A DNA stretch of 64,000 nucleotides from Shinisaurus crocodilurus (GCA_021292165.1 CM037885.1:7683042-7747041), one strand, 5' to 3'. Positions 51,201 through 57,178 are shown, numbered from the stretch's first letter. Notes: a model not told the origin generated them from the letters alone. Translations and numbers: made by a program.

Positions 51201-52865
51201 CTAAAAAGACACACAAGGAAAAAGGGATGGGAAGGGAAGAGGAAAAAGTTAGGTAAGGGCTGGTGGAATGGCCCCCGCTTCCCCTCTTACCTTCCTCTGT
51301 ACAACCCATTGGAATGGCTGCTGGTGATGACAGCTGAGGGACGAGGAGCTGAATTTTATGAGTTCTTCCAGTGCCCGTATTCATCAAGAGCCACATAAAA
51401 ATGAACTATGGCAAGGAGATGCTGGGGGGGGGGCACTTGGGTCTCCAAGATCTAGGCTGGGTTAGAAGTACTGTTGTGCTGCTTTGGACACCACTGGCAT
51501 AAGCAGTGTCTCCTTGTTCTGTCCAGATTCAACGTGAACCTGAGAAACGCCATGACTGGCAACATCGCCTTGCATATCAACCCCCGACTGAAGGAGGGAG
51601 TGCTTGTCCGGAACACGTGTACCAACGGCACTTGGGGTTCTGAGGAGAGGCACTGTTTCTGCCATGCCTTTCTTCTCCGGCCAGGCCTTCCATGTAAGAG
51701 AGATTTTGGCAAAATGGGTATTTACATCTTGGTATTTCAGACTTTTGTCAGAAGGCACATATCAACATTACCAGCTTATGTTGCAATGGCTCAAGCAGTA
51801 GCCTCTGAATGAGATTCCATATACAGTAATACCTTGGATTGCAAGTAACTTGGTCTGAGAGCGTTTTGCACGACAAGCAAATTTTTAAAATAATTTTTAC
51901 TTGATAAACAAGCGACGTCTTGCAATACAAGCATAGGGATGTAACCGCTCGCCTCGAGTGGGCTGAAATTGGCCCCGCTCACGCCCGCCAGACTCGCTTT
52001 GACATAAGAGTGTTTTGGATTACAAGCACGGTTCCGGAACGAATTATGCTTGCAATCCAAGGTATTACTGTACACAGAAGCTTCTGGCTGCTTGTAAGAG
52101 CTGTCGCTTCCAACAGTGCGCTACCAGTGTCTCTCCCGAGAGAGCCCCTCTTCCAGCCCGGTCCTTGCCCTTCAGCTCTTTTGGTAGAGACGAACAAAGA
52201 AATTGCTCCCAGCAGTTTCCTTCTTGTTGTGACTTTGGCTGCTTTCCCCTGCTCTTCAACTGCAGGCAAGAACAGCTGGAAGAGGGACTAAATAAGCCTT
52301 TGGTCTGATCCAGGAGGGCATTTTTTAATGTTCTCACAACAGTGTTACTGGCTTACGTTTAAGACCATCTGTTTAAGCACCATCTCAAACAGAGGCTCTT
52401 ACGTAGCTGAGAAGAGATAGCGCCCACCCTCCCTAAGCCAGATGAGGACTTCAAGGGCTGGACTTTTCTTGGAACATCTCTGTACCTGGAGACCAAAGCT
52501 TATTAATGGTCACTCGCTCTTCCCTGAAAACGATGGGGCCAGGGATCTAACAGTTTTCAGCACCCGCACCAAACTGGTTCCTGTGATTCCTTTTTGTGAG
52601 ATCATGAGAGTTAAACTGGTATAAAACTGATATAATTTGTGTAGACTAGGTCTTTATATCTCTTGCAGTGTGTTGATCAGTCTGGATTACGAACAAAACC
52701 TCTCCTGTTTTCTGCCACTAGATGGAGATCACCTGCCAGAAGAACACCTACCAGGTGACTGTGAATGGGCTAGTGAAATTTGATTACGTCCATCGAATTC
52801 CTCCGGGACAGGTGGACCAACTGGAAATAGGTGGAGATGTGACCCTTTCTTGTGTGCGATACTAA
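30225..52865 (+). CDS. LGALS4: Tandem-repeat galectin, galectin-4-like (11 coding exons, two frameshifts)
   Basis: Galectins bind beta-galactosides and act in the cytosol or, after unconventional secretion, at cell surfaces. If the two extra bases noted below are ignored, the exons join to 335 codons: an N-terminal CRD (about residues 12-143), a Pro/Gly-rich linker (about 144-205) and a C-terminal CRD (about 206-335). Human galectin-4 has 323 residues. The sugar-contact residues H55, N57, R59, N69, W76, E79, R81 and H249, N251, R253, N262, W269, E272, R274 are present, and there is no signal peptide, as usual. GGL..G....IQG and GDVTLS favour LGALS4 over LGALS9, but the VVCNT stretch resembles LGALS9, so orthology is moderate. 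Exon sizes (89/196/120 and 89/166/144 once corrected) follow the tandem-repeat galectin pattern. Exon 4 (base 42337) and exon 10 (base 51651) each have one extra base. As written, translation stops at 42358-42360 after 116 residues, which would probably trigger mRNA decay. This is a damaged gene, a null allele or two assembly errors. Confidence 0.9.
30288..30405 (-). mobile_element. tRNA-derived SINE in galectin intron 1
   Basis: Reads aggaagctgccttatcccaa, then after an internal gap gggatttttgaacctgggac and ctaccactgaaatacagccc, the reverse of a tRNA head (box A/B region). Confidence 0.65.
30651..30690 (-). mobile_element. CR1 3'-tail scrap
   Basis: aatcataaaatcatggaata followed by gtagagttggaaggggctc. 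Around it (30515-30580 and 30750-30840) a segment ggttgcctggagggggcttt is present twice in direct orientation. Confidence 0.55.
30880..31540. other. CpG-rich block in galectin intron 1
   Basis: GC- and CpG-rich sequence starting at gaggcgtagcgtggggggtg. The opening resembles (reverse) the end of a repeat at 33690-33765 (cccacgctacgccactgg), so it is probably a transposon insertion rather than a native CpG island. Long open frames on both strands follow from base composition. It could act as a promoter; no downstream exon supports that. Confidence 0.5.
31638..32014 (-). mobile_element. CORE/MIR-like tRNA SINE split by a hAT MITE
   Basis: SINE body 31638-31865 (tttatatcccgccctgtttc ... gtgactggcccaaagtcacc ... 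tagaacccggatctcctaag) continues at 31985-32014 (ctctaaccactatgtcacac). The MITE at 31866-31984 interrupts it and duplicates ctctaacc. Confidence 0.85.
31866..31984 (+). mobile_element. Palindromic hAT MITE, CAGGG subtype, nested in SINE
   Basis: Termini CAGGGCTCTCTGATC and GGTTGGAGAGCCCTG with exact 8-bp duplications ctctaacc at 31858-31865 and 31985-31992. Removing the element and one copy of the duplication restores the SINE consensus, so the insertion boundaries are certain. Confidence 0.92.
32020..32510. other. Intron 1 DNA without recognised content
   Basis: AT-rich stretch (32320-32500) and unassigned sequence. No exon or regulatory element could be supported. Confidence 0.4.
32521..32692 (+). 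mobile_element. 5S-rRNA-derived SINE with CR1 tail
   Basis: The head matches the 3' two thirds of 5S rRNA: ggaaagctaagcaggg (box A region) then acttggatgggagacc (box C region). It joins a CR1-like 3' end (gagcagggggttggactcga) and an atctatga tail. The type 1 pol III internal promoter is largely retained. Confidence 0.82.
32897..33024 (+). mobile_element. Palindromic MITE, attgg-core subtype
   Basis: Arms ctgttggactgcaactccca and its partner near 32970, flanked by exact 8-bp duplications ctttagcc (32889-32896, 33025-33032). The right end CATCCCTG is degraded relative to the left. Confidence 0.8.
33052..33181 (+). mobile_element. Palindromic hAT MITE, copy P8
   Basis: Termini CAGTGTTCTCCAACC and GGTTGGAGAACACTG; exact 8-bp duplication gcctagtg (33044-33051, 33182-33189). 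Lies in galectin intron 1. Confidence 0.9.
33389..33625 (-). mobile_element. CR1 LINE 3' end in intron 1
   Basis: Reverse of the CR1 end seen at 50110-50360: tagagttggaaggggcctac, cagctgcaccttgaatgcct and caggaaatttttcctgatgt. This includes the end of ORF2 and the 3' tail. Confidence 0.85.
33975..34063 (+). CDS. LGALS4: Galectin coding exon 2 (first strands of N-CRD)
   Basis: An 89-bp exon between a cccacag acceptor and a gtttgt donor, entering in phase 0 and leaving after two bases of an Arg codon. It encodes [20 protein letters not shown] and then QGQVHPSVK. The PI.GGL..G....IQG....KR spacing is that of galectin-4. Length equals exon 9 of the C-CRD, as expected for duplicated CRDs. Confidence 0.9.
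34070..35180. other. Intron 2 DNA with an R6 repeat
   Basis: 34810-35060 is a copy of unnamed repeat R6 (reverse: ctcctctttttacggagg, tcctctatttgaaggcctgc). The remainder shows no exon. Confidence 0.4.
35187..35470. other. CpG-rich segment with inverted repeat, intron 2
   Basis: CpG-dense sequence containing cggtcccatcgcgtcatttc next to its near complement (ccggaagtgacgcgacggga), able to form a hairpin at about 35338-35386. It shares the gaagtgacacgacggg motif with the hAT element at 36118-36658, which suggests transposon origin. ETS-like CCGGAAGT is present. It could act as a promoter or enhancer; nothing here proves it. Confidence 0.5.
35695..35944 (-). mobile_element. TA-flanked MITE, copy 2
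   Basis: CAGTAATACCTTGGATTGCA start and a matching inverted end with TA on each side (35693-35694, 35945-35946). Same family as 699-950. Confidence 0.75.
36118..36658 (+). mobile_element. hAT element, 541 bp, with nested palindrome
   Basis: Termini CAGCGGTCCCCAACC and GGTTGGGGACCCCTG with exact 8-bp duplications ctataggt (36110-36117, 36659-36666). Inside, 36316-36402 is a palindrome (taccatggtgaagtacctta and its near complement), and 36425-36468 a second CpG-rich one around gtgacacgacggg. No transposase is encoded. The ends resemble a widespread vertebrate hAT family whose name I cannot assign with confidence. Confidence 0.88.
36838..37080 (+). mobile_element. CORE/MIR-like tRNA SINE, full length
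   Basis: Head gagccagtgtggcgtagtgg with box B-like gggttctagtccccgctcgg, body gtgactttgggccagtcact and cacagggttgttgtgaggat, then ggttccttgcaggaaaaatg and an AAATAAAT tail. The tail resembles L2-like LINE ends in this window. Confidence 0.85.
37085..38475. other. Intron 2 DNA without supported features
   Basis: 37290-37400 shares a short segment with repeat R6. No further exon, RNA or regulatory element recognised. Confidence 0.4.
38478..38795 (+). mobile_element. Putative MITE with CTGGGTTCAGACAAC termini
   Basis: Left end ctgggttcagacaacaggat and right end gtgttgcctgaacccag are inverted. Internal sub-repeats (ataacccac, gggttgttgttg) occur in both orientations, with a second ctgggttgagacaacacgat at 38693. 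I did not find a convincing target duplication, so the class is open. Confidence 0.6.
38974..39169 (+). CDS. LGALS4: Galectin coding exon 3 (N-CRD sugar-binding exon)
   Basis: A 196-bp exon between tttcag and gtgagg, phase 2 to 0. It encodes the core of the N-CRD with [13 protein letters not shown] and WGSEER: all seven canonical carbohydrate-contact positions (H, N, R, N, W, E, R) are intact. It is 15 bases shorter than the 211-bp equivalent I expect for human LGALS9, corresponding to a five-residue shorter loop before AFHFNPR. Confidence 0.95.
39220..39415 (+). repeat. 30-bp minisatellite at the start of intron 3
   Basis: About six and a half copies of a 30-bp unit (gcaagatggcttcacctttg plus ctgttgtggc). 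Because the unit is divisible by three, several frames stay open and give repetitive peptides; these are artefacts. It starts only about 50 bp after the exon 3 donor. Each unit contains caagatggc, similar to the YY1 core. Confidence 0.9.
40055..40189 (+). mobile_element. Palindromic hAT MITE, copy P9 (intron 3)
   Basis: Termini CAGTGTTCTCCAGCC and GGCTGGAGAACACTG; exact 8-bp duplication tgctactg (40047-40054, 40190-40197). The arms are compensated: both carry the same agctg change relative to other copies. Confidence 0.9.
40200..40800. other. Intron 3 DNA, no feature recognised
   Basis: No exon, RNA or classified repeat identified. Confidence 0.4.
40803..40975 (+). mobile_element. 5S-rRNA-derived SINE with CR1 tail
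   Basis: gcctgtggctcacactggct, then tgtggaaagctaagcagggt and acttggatgggagacc (5S boxes A and C), then a CR1 3' end with tccaactctatgatctatga. Nearly the same junction as at 32521 and 42488. Confidence 0.85.
41483..42180 (+). mobile_element. Three-level nest: TAA-type MITE containing R1 containing a hAT palindrome
   Basis: The outer MITE begins GGGTGCAATCCTATGC and ends GCATAGGATTAGGCCC, flanked by TAA (41480-41482, 42181-42183). Inside it lies R1 (41555-42147; termini CAGGGATGGTG and CACCACCTCTG; 8-bp duplications tttttctt and tttttctg). Inside R1 lies a palindromic MITE (41661-41796) with exact ctctaaag duplications. Confidence 0.85.
41661..41796 (+). mobile_element. Palindromic hAT MITE, copy P10
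   Basis: Termini CAGTGTTCTCCAACC and GGAGAACACTTG (one extra t). Exact ctctaaag duplications at 41653-41660 and 41797-41804. Confidence 0.9.
42325..42445 (+). CDS. LGALS4: Galectin coding exon 4 (end of N-CRD), frameshifted
   Basis: A 121-bp exon between ctctag and gtaagt. Neighbouring phases require a multiple of three (120). Phase-0 reading gives [11 protein letters not shown] then a stop at 42358-42360. Without one base near 42337 the family sequence continues as [20 protein letters not shown] and then [14 protein letters not shown]. No nearby alternative acceptor repairs the phase. Confidence 0.92.
42488..42659 (+). mobile_element. 5S-rRNA-derived SINE with CR1 tail, 43 bp after exon 4
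   Basis: Same structure as 40803-40975, with cgtggaaagctaagcagggt and acttggatgggagacc. It lies very near the exon 4 donor. Confidence 0.85.
42665..43190. other. Intron 4 DNA, no feature recognised
   Basis: AT-rich, no supported exon or repeat class. Confidence 0.4.
43195..43980 (-). mobile_element. Three stacked L2-like LINE 3' ends
   Basis: Tails at 43200-43265, 43330-43400 (tagccaaagctctctgggtg) and 43570-43630 (caatagccgaagctctctgg), then ORF2 C-terminal text (RAFSVVVP and [10 protein letters not shown] in translation) at about 43720-43920. Confidence 0.7.
44496..44561 (+). CDS. LGALS4: Galectin coding exon 5 (linker)
   Basis: A 66-bp exon, tttcag to gtaagt, phase 0-0, encoding [20 protein letters not shown] plus TN. 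The Pro-rich composition is that of tandem-repeat galectin linkers. A similar 57-bp exon lies at 63738-63794. Confidence 0.88.
44562..45460. other. Intron 5 DNA with MIR-like SINE remnant
   Basis: 44695-44795 (aggtattgaggctagcttcc, agtgacttgctcaaggcc) resembles a decayed MIR on the minus strand. 45285-45430 holds an imperfect inverted repeat (tttttttctggtggaact against ggtacccttttctccagaaa). Confidence 0.45.
45466..45915 (-). mobile_element. CR1 LINE fragment (intron 5)
   Basis: Reverse strand contains agactgaggagggacatgat, caaatacctgaagggttgtc and a 3' end with ctctagggttctgtgactgg. It belongs to the same ORF2 3' region as the copy at 49815-50365 but to another subfamily. Confidence 0.8.
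46218..46265 (+). CDS. LGALS4: Galectin coding exon 6 (linker)
   Basis: A 48-bp exon, ttgcag to gtgagt, phase 0-0, encoding [16 protein letters not shown]. Open, with both splice sites consensus, and in register with its neighbours. Not conserved enough to place by homology alone; position and phase make it convincing. Confidence 0.8.
46270..46955. other. Intron 6 DNA, repeat scraps
   Basis: 46660-46790 resembles the tRNA-like SINE of 47474-47648 (tagggattgaacctgggatg). Nothing else supported. Confidence 0.4.
46960..47055 (+). mobile_element. L2-like LINE tail
   Basis: gtaaacctgcccagagagct and ttgggcagtaaagaaatg, ending in AATG repeats. Confidence 0.65.
47345..47460 (+). mobile_element. Palindromic MITE, attgg-core subtype (intron 6)
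   Basis: Left arm gttttggactacaactccca, right arm tgggagttgtagtccaaaac; termini near CAGGGGTAAGGC and GCTCCCTG. The right arm contains ctgatgggagttgtagtcc, close to the reported THAP11 motif. Confidence 0.7.
47474..47648 (-). mobile_element. tRNA-derived SINE (intron 6)
   Basis: Minus strand begins with a tRNA-like head (ggggctgtaactcagtggtg, box A) and box B-like ggttcaatccccgg, then ends at the aggcagcttcct-type tail. Most complete copy of this SINE in the window. Confidence 0.75.
47753..47975 (+). repeat. Unnamed repeat R5, second copy
   Basis: agacattgtgcagctgttct, cctccttaatggattgtttg, gtaagaaaaaggaggg and the ataaaatttcacgaatgagg segment correspond to 12085-12250. Confidence 0.45.
47995..48255 (-). 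mobile_element. L2-like LINE 3' fragment
   Basis: tatcgcccatctggccggca with TTTATTTA tail, then reverse ORF2 text (ccgccacagaaaaga at 48232). Lies in intron 6 shortly before exon 7. Confidence 0.65.
48425..48448 (+). CDS. LGALS4: Galectin coding exon 7 (24-bp linker microexon)
   Basis: atgaagaagagcaagaatgc plus ccag between ttgcag and gtgtgt, phase 0-0, encoding MKKSKNAQ. It is supported by splice signals and phase only, so it could be spurious; a pyrimidine-rich tract precedes it. Confidence 0.65.
48593..48628 (+). CDS. LGALS4: Galectin coding exon 8 (36-bp linker microexon)
   Basis: Encodes [12 protein letters not shown] between tctcag and gtgagt, phase 0-0. A Gly-rich linker ending NP, directly before the C-CRD, parallels exon 1 (which also ends NP before the N-CRD). 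Confidence 0.8.
49065..49399 (+). mobile_element. hAT element in intron 8
   Basis: Termini CAGGGGATAGGCAACC and GTTGCCTACTGCTG with duplications gtcgagct (49057-49064) and gtctagct (49400-49407), one mismatch. Related in part to the element at 4559 (gggcaccaccacaaaatggg). Confidence 0.75.
49451..49539 (+). CDS. LGALS4: Galectin coding exon 9 (first strands of C-CRD)
   Basis: An 89-bp exon, ttccag to gtgtgt, phase 0 to 2. Encodes [20 protein letters not shown] and VGNVSPFAN, ending within an Arg codon completed by exon 10. Same size and phase as exon 2. Confidence 0.92.
49648..49780 (+). mobile_element. Palindromic MITE, attgg-core subtype (intron 9)
   Basis: gtgtggccctccagatgttt on the left and gggagttgtaggccaaaacg on the right. 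Flanks tgtaggtc and tctaggtc may be an imperfect 8-bp duplication. Confidence 0.65.
49815..50365 (+). mobile_element. CR1 LINE 3' end, longest CR1 copy
   Basis: Contains cagaggagggcaacaaggat, ggagagactgaaagaactgg, then [20 protein letters not shown] in translation, and a classic CR1 3' end with a ttctatgattctatgattct tail. 5' truncated, in galectin sense orientation, intron 9. Confidence 0.9.
50495..50755 (+). repeat. Repeat R4, third copy
   Basis: gaatcctggcttaccgtaaa, gggatcctgggttgttgttt and gcaacaagccaggatgcaaa as in 5640-5840. Class unknown. Confidence 0.5.
50760..51520. other. Intron 9 DNA, no feature recognised
   Basis: No exon or classified repeat. A poly-G tract (51424-51432) lies before exon 10. 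Confidence 0.4.
51527..51693 (+). CDS. LGALS4: Galectin coding exon 10 (C-CRD sugar-binding exon), frameshifted
   Basis: A 167-bp exon, gtccag to gtaaga. It encodes [20 protein letters not shown] and later VRNT and WGSEER, with all contact residues. Directly after the Arg codon of WGSEER one extra base (c, 51651) shifts the frame. In the other frame the family sequence continues as [14 protein letters not shown] up to the donor and joins exon 11 in phase 0. Expected length is 166. Confidence 0.93.
51824..52070 (-). mobile_element. TA-flanked MITE, copy 3 (intron 10)
   Basis: CAGTAATACCTTGGATTGCA and inverted end GGTATTACTG with TA flanks (51822-51823, 52071-52072). The best preserved of three copies. 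Confidence 0.8.
52722..52865 (+). CDS. LGALS4: Galectin coding exon 11 (C-CRD end and stop)
   Basis: Acceptor cactag, phase 0; 47 codons plus TAA (52863-52865). Encodes [20 protein letters not shown] and then DYVHRIPPG, with [12 protein letters not shown] at the end. LEI.GDVTLS.V is the galectin-4 C-terminal signature. The following bases already read as L2-like endonuclease. Confidence 0.95.
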   Translation: MEITCQKNTYQVTVNGLVKFDYVHRIPPGQVDQLEIGGDVTLSCVRY

Positions 52866-55832
52866 GAAGGGGAGGGGGTGTTGCTGTGGTCTATAGGGAT
52901 TCTATCTCCCTCTCTAGGCTTCCTGTTCATTTGAGTGCAGGTCTCGAGTGTCTGTATCTTGTGCTGGGTACTCGGGACAGACTGGGGATTCTGCTGGTGT
53001 ACCGCCCACCCCGCTGCCCAGCAGACTCCCTGCCTGAGCTGACGGAGGTGGTCTCGGACTTGGTGTTGAGGACCCCTAGGATGATGGTTCTGGGGGACTT
53101 CAACTTCCATGCCGAGACTGCTGTGTCCGGGGCGGCTCAGGACTTCATGGCTGCCATGACGACCATGGGGCTGTCCCAACATGTCATCGCCCCAACACAT
53201 GTAAGAGGACATACACTTGATCTGGTCTTCTCGACTGGGTAGGAGGATGGTGATCTGAAATGGGAGACCCCTCCTCTAGTTTCCTGCATTGAGCAGGGGG
53301 TTGGACTTGATGGCCTTGTAGGCCCCTTCCAACTCTATATCTATGAACTCTATGAATTAACATCTGTTCCTCTGTCATGGTCAGATCACTTCCTATTGAG
53401 GTTTAGACTTTCAGCAGCGTTTCCCCTCCGCAAGGGTGGGGGGCCTATTAAAATGGTCCGCCCCCGGAGGTTAATGGATTCCGATGGATTCCAGAGGGCT
53501 CTGGGGGATTTTCCTGCAGGTATGGCTGGCGGTCCTGTTGAAGCCCAGGTTGCTCTGTGGAATGCAGAGATGACCCGGGCGGTGGACACGATCGCGCCCA
53601 AGCGCCCTCTCCCTCTGGGCAGAGCCCGGCCAGCTCCCTGGTACACACCAGAGCTGAGGACAATGAAGCAAGAGGGAAGACGGCTGGAACGCAGGTGGAG
53701 GAGAACTCGTGCTGAATTTGACCGAACACAGGTTAGAGCTCATTATCGAGCCTACTCTGTGGCGGTGAGGGTGGCAAAGAGAGAATTCTTTTCCACCACC
53801 ATTGCATCTTCTCATTGCCGTCCAGCGGCGCTTTTCCGAGTGGTCCGTGGCCTTTTACACTCTGGGCCAGCGAGAGAAATGATAGAACCCTCGGTAGCAC
53901 GCTGTTTGCACGGCACTTTGCACGAGTTTTGCACGGCACTTTGAAGATAAAGTCGCTCAAATTCGTCATGAATTGGACACCACAATTAGTGCAGCTCCTT
54001 TAGTAGAGGTGTCCAGAGCACTGTCTGGTCCGGTTTTATTGGATGAATTTCAGTTATTGAGGCCCGAGGATGCGGACAAGGTGCTTGGCCAAGTCCGGTC
54101 TACCACCTGTGTGCTTGACCCTTGCCCATCATGGCTTATTACATCAAATGAGGGGATAGCCGGCTGGGTCCAGGAGGTTGTAAACACCTCTTTGAGAGAG
54201 GGAGTGGTGCCAGCCTCTTTGAAAGAGGCGGTGATTAGGCCACTCCTCAAAAAGCCTAACCTGGACCCGGATGATGTTAATAACTACAGGCCGGTAGCTA
54301 ATATCCCATTCCTGGGCAAGGTGTTTGAGCGGGTGGTTGCTGGTCAACTCCAGGCACTCTTGGATGAAATGGACTATCTAGATCCATTTCAATCTGGATT
54401 CAGGCCTGGTTTTGGAACGGAAACTGCCTTGGTCGCCCTGTGGGATGACCTCTGCCGGGAGAGGGACAGGGGGAGTGCAACCTTGTTGATTCTCTTGGAC
54501 CTCTCAACGGCTTTTGATACCATCGACCATGGTATCCTTCTGGATAGGTTGTCTGGGTTGGGAGTTGGAGGCACTGCGCTCCAGTGGTTCTGATCCTACT
54601 TGGGCGGCCGATTCCAGAAGGTGGAATTACTGGGGGATTCCAGAAGGTGGAATTGCTAGGGGATTACTGCTCTGTTCCTTGGCAGTTATGCCATGGGGTG
54701 CCACAGGGCTCTATTTTATCCCCTATGCTGTTTAACATCTACATGAAACCACTGGGAGAGGTTATCCGGAGGTGTGGGCTGAGGTGTCATCAATATGCAG
54801 ATGACACCCAGCTCTATCTCTCTTTTTCATCTAACCCAGGTGAGGCAGTGGCTGTTCTGAATCAGTGCCTGGACACAGTAATGGACTGGATGAGGGCTAA
54901 TAAACTGAGACTCAATCCAGATAAGACGGAGGTAGTGGGTGGTTCGTCTGCCCGGCTAAGTGATATTCAACCAGTTCTGGATGGGGTTGCACTCCCCCTG
55001 AAGGATCAGGTTCGTAGTTTGGGGGTGCTCTTGGATCCCCAACTGTCACTTGAGGCACAGGTCAACTCGGTGGCACAGAGCACCTTTTATCAGCTTAGGC
55101 TGATATACCAACTACGTCCTTATCTGGACAGAGATAGCCTAGCTACAGTTATCCATGCTCTGGTAACCTCTCGTTTGGATTACTGCAATTTTGTTATACG
55201 TGGGGCTGCCTTTGAAAACGGTCTGGAAACTTCAGCTGATCCAAAATAGGGCAGCAAGATTATTAACCGGGACTGGCCGACGAGAGCATATTATGCCAGT
55301 GCTTTCTCATCTGCACTGGCTGCCGGTCTGTTTCCGGGCCCGATTCAAAGTGCTGGTGCCAACTGCCAACATTTAAAGCCCTAAACGGCTTGGGGCCAGG
55401 GTATCTGAAGGATCGTCTCCTCCCATATGTACCTGCCCGGACACTAAGATCTTCCTCAGCGGTCCTTCTCCGAGAGCCCCTGCCAAAGGAAGTGAGGCAG
55501 GTGGCTACTAGGAGGAGGGCCTTTTCTGCTGTGGCACCCCAGTTATGGAATGAGCTCCCCAAAGAGGTTCGCCTGGCGCCTACTTTGTATTCTTTCCGGC
55601 GCCAGGTGAAGACCTTTCTGTTCTCCCAGGCATTTTAATCATTTTAATCTTGTAATTGTTTTTAATTCCGTTATTGTAACTGCTGCTGCTAGCTCTGCTG
55701 TTTTGTTTTTAATATGTGTTTTTAAATTTTATATTTTATATTGTATTTTATGATTTTAACTGTTGTAAACCGCCCAGAGAGCTTCGACTATTGGGCGGTA
55801 TAAAAATGTATTAAATAAATAAATAAAATAAG
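52866..55832 (+). mobile_element. L2-like LINE, 5' truncated, frame-broken, abutting the galectin stop
   Basis: Endonuclease text begins [20 protein letters not shown] and includes LLVYRPPRCP, VLGDFNFHAE and HTLDLVFSTG. The reverse transcriptase follows at about 53970-55250: NNYRPVANIPFLGKVFERVV, LLDLSTAFDTIDH, QSGFRPGFGTETAL and [14 protein letters not shown] (YADD box). The C-terminal domain (LHWLPVCFRARFKVLV, RRAFSAVAPQLWNELPKEVR) runs to about 55636, then a 3' UTR ends gtaaaccgcccagagagctt and AAATAAAT. It has stops and frame breaks, a short duplication near 54620-54660 (ttccagaaggtggaatt twice) and a SINE inserted at about 53260-53357. It is no longer able to move. Confidence 0.88.
53260..53357 (+). 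mobile_element. 5S/CR1 SINE, 5' truncated, inside the L2-like endonuclease
   Basis: Starts at atgggagacccctcctctag (5S box C end), then the CR1 tail gagcagggggttggacttga and tccaactctatatctatgaa. It interrupts the endonuclease reading after HTLDLVFSTG. Confidence 0.8.
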
Positions 55833-55834
55833 TC

Positions 55835-56640
55835 TCCACTCTTCTTACACACCATTTTGATTCAAGCCTCTTGTGGAGACAGAATAACAAAGGCATGTCT
55901 ATAGTTGCTTTCCCCTCTGGATCATTGCTACTTAAAAGCATCTGTCATGCACAGCACAGCTGTCTTGCAAACCTAAAACTGACTCATCTATTGTGGCTTT
56001 CCCACAATGAACCCTGGGAATTATAGTTCTGAAAGGGGACGGATCACTTTCAGAAAAATTGCAGCAGCCTTCTAGGATAGCTGAGGGCGGTGTGGAAACC
56101 ATGACTGCTAAATCTGTTTAAACCCAATTTAAATTTGTAGTATAGATGCAAATGTACAAGCGTTGCAGAAAGCTGGTGAATGAGAAGTCTTAGTAACCTG
56201 ACAGTAGATACGGTAATAATTTCTGTCTCAAACTCAAACAACATTTGTTTAGTTCCTTCCCACACCCTCTCTCCTGATCACAATTTGTACAGCTATGTAA
56301 ATTATGTCCCATTTGCCTCCTTGGTGAGAAATAAAGTATATTCCTATCAAACTAAAGAGGGACAGACAGTTGAAACTGCAGTCTTCAATAGTACTCTGTA
56401 TTGCACAATTTCAGTCTGAACATATGTACTTTATAATCAGCCATAAAAGAAAGGTGCATAAAGAAACAAAAATAAAGAGACGCAATTAATATTCACAAAG
56501 TACTATACAACACTCCCACTAAAGCCCACAAATGTCCAGCCCCCTACTTTCAGATGATTGCATGTTAGGAAAGACATCACTCATTTGAAACCAGTTCTCT
56601 TCCAACATCAAATATAACAGGCTTATAAATAACTGTTTGC
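55835..56640. other. Probable displaced galectin 3' flank
   Basis: Unique-looking sequence right after the LINE tail. If the LINE inserted at the stop codon, the original 3' UTR should lie here. A candidate polyadenylation signal is at 56330-56335. No open frame is supported. Confidence 0.4.
56330..56335 (+). terminator. Candidate poly(A) signal AATAAA for the galectin
   Basis: AATAAA on the plus strand about 500 bp after the LINE end. Another AATAAA-containing stretch lies near 56470. Assignment is inference; the LINE itself also has many AATAAA hexamers at 55814-55830 that could be used instead. Confidence 0.35.
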
Positions 56641-56961
56641 TTGGTCACCTCCAGTGAATAAGAGATGCTTGCAGGTGACCAGGCAGGGGCATTTTTCTAA
56701 AGACAGAAGGACGTTGGTTCTTTTTTCCCATTCAGACCATCCATATGCCACAAATGAACAACAAAGGTATGTGTGGGGTTGGTGGAGCTTTCTGAGAACT
56801 TCCTTACAGGGCAAATGTAACACTGGCATTAGAGGTGCTTTACACAAATGCTGCAGGCACCTACATCAAAGTAAACTTGTAAGATGCCAGTGTGAGTATA
56901 ATGTGGTAAGCATTAGCTTTGAGGATACAATATACCTTGAACTGGGATATATAAGAACAGT

Positions 56962-56967
56962 TTTATT
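56962..56967 (-). terminator. BLOC1S3: Candidate poly(A) signal for BLOC1S3
   Basis: TTTATT on the plus strand is AATAAA on the minus strand, about 210 bp past the BLOC1S3 stop. With it the 3' UTR would be short and would not overlap the galectin end. Confidence 0.45.
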
Positions 56968-57178
56968 TTGTTCAATTCTGCCTTACTGGAAGAGTTAGGC
57001 CTGATCATTACAGGATATGCAAGTGCTGTGATTTAAACACCAGGCAGCAAAAGCTATGGGGCAAAAGCCAGCTCTGTTTCAGTTCCTTACTGCACCTTAT
57101 AGTCGAGGTCCCAGCAGTCCCGACACTGCTTGAGCTACTGTGTGCAAGAAGCAGCTGATTGGCCTGTTGCTGCTCCAG

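Noticed and set aside
56654..56998. 114-codon plus-strand frame opposite the BLOC1S3 3' UTR
   Set aside because: No family resemblance or splice context; lies in the presumed non-coding 3' region between the convergent genes.
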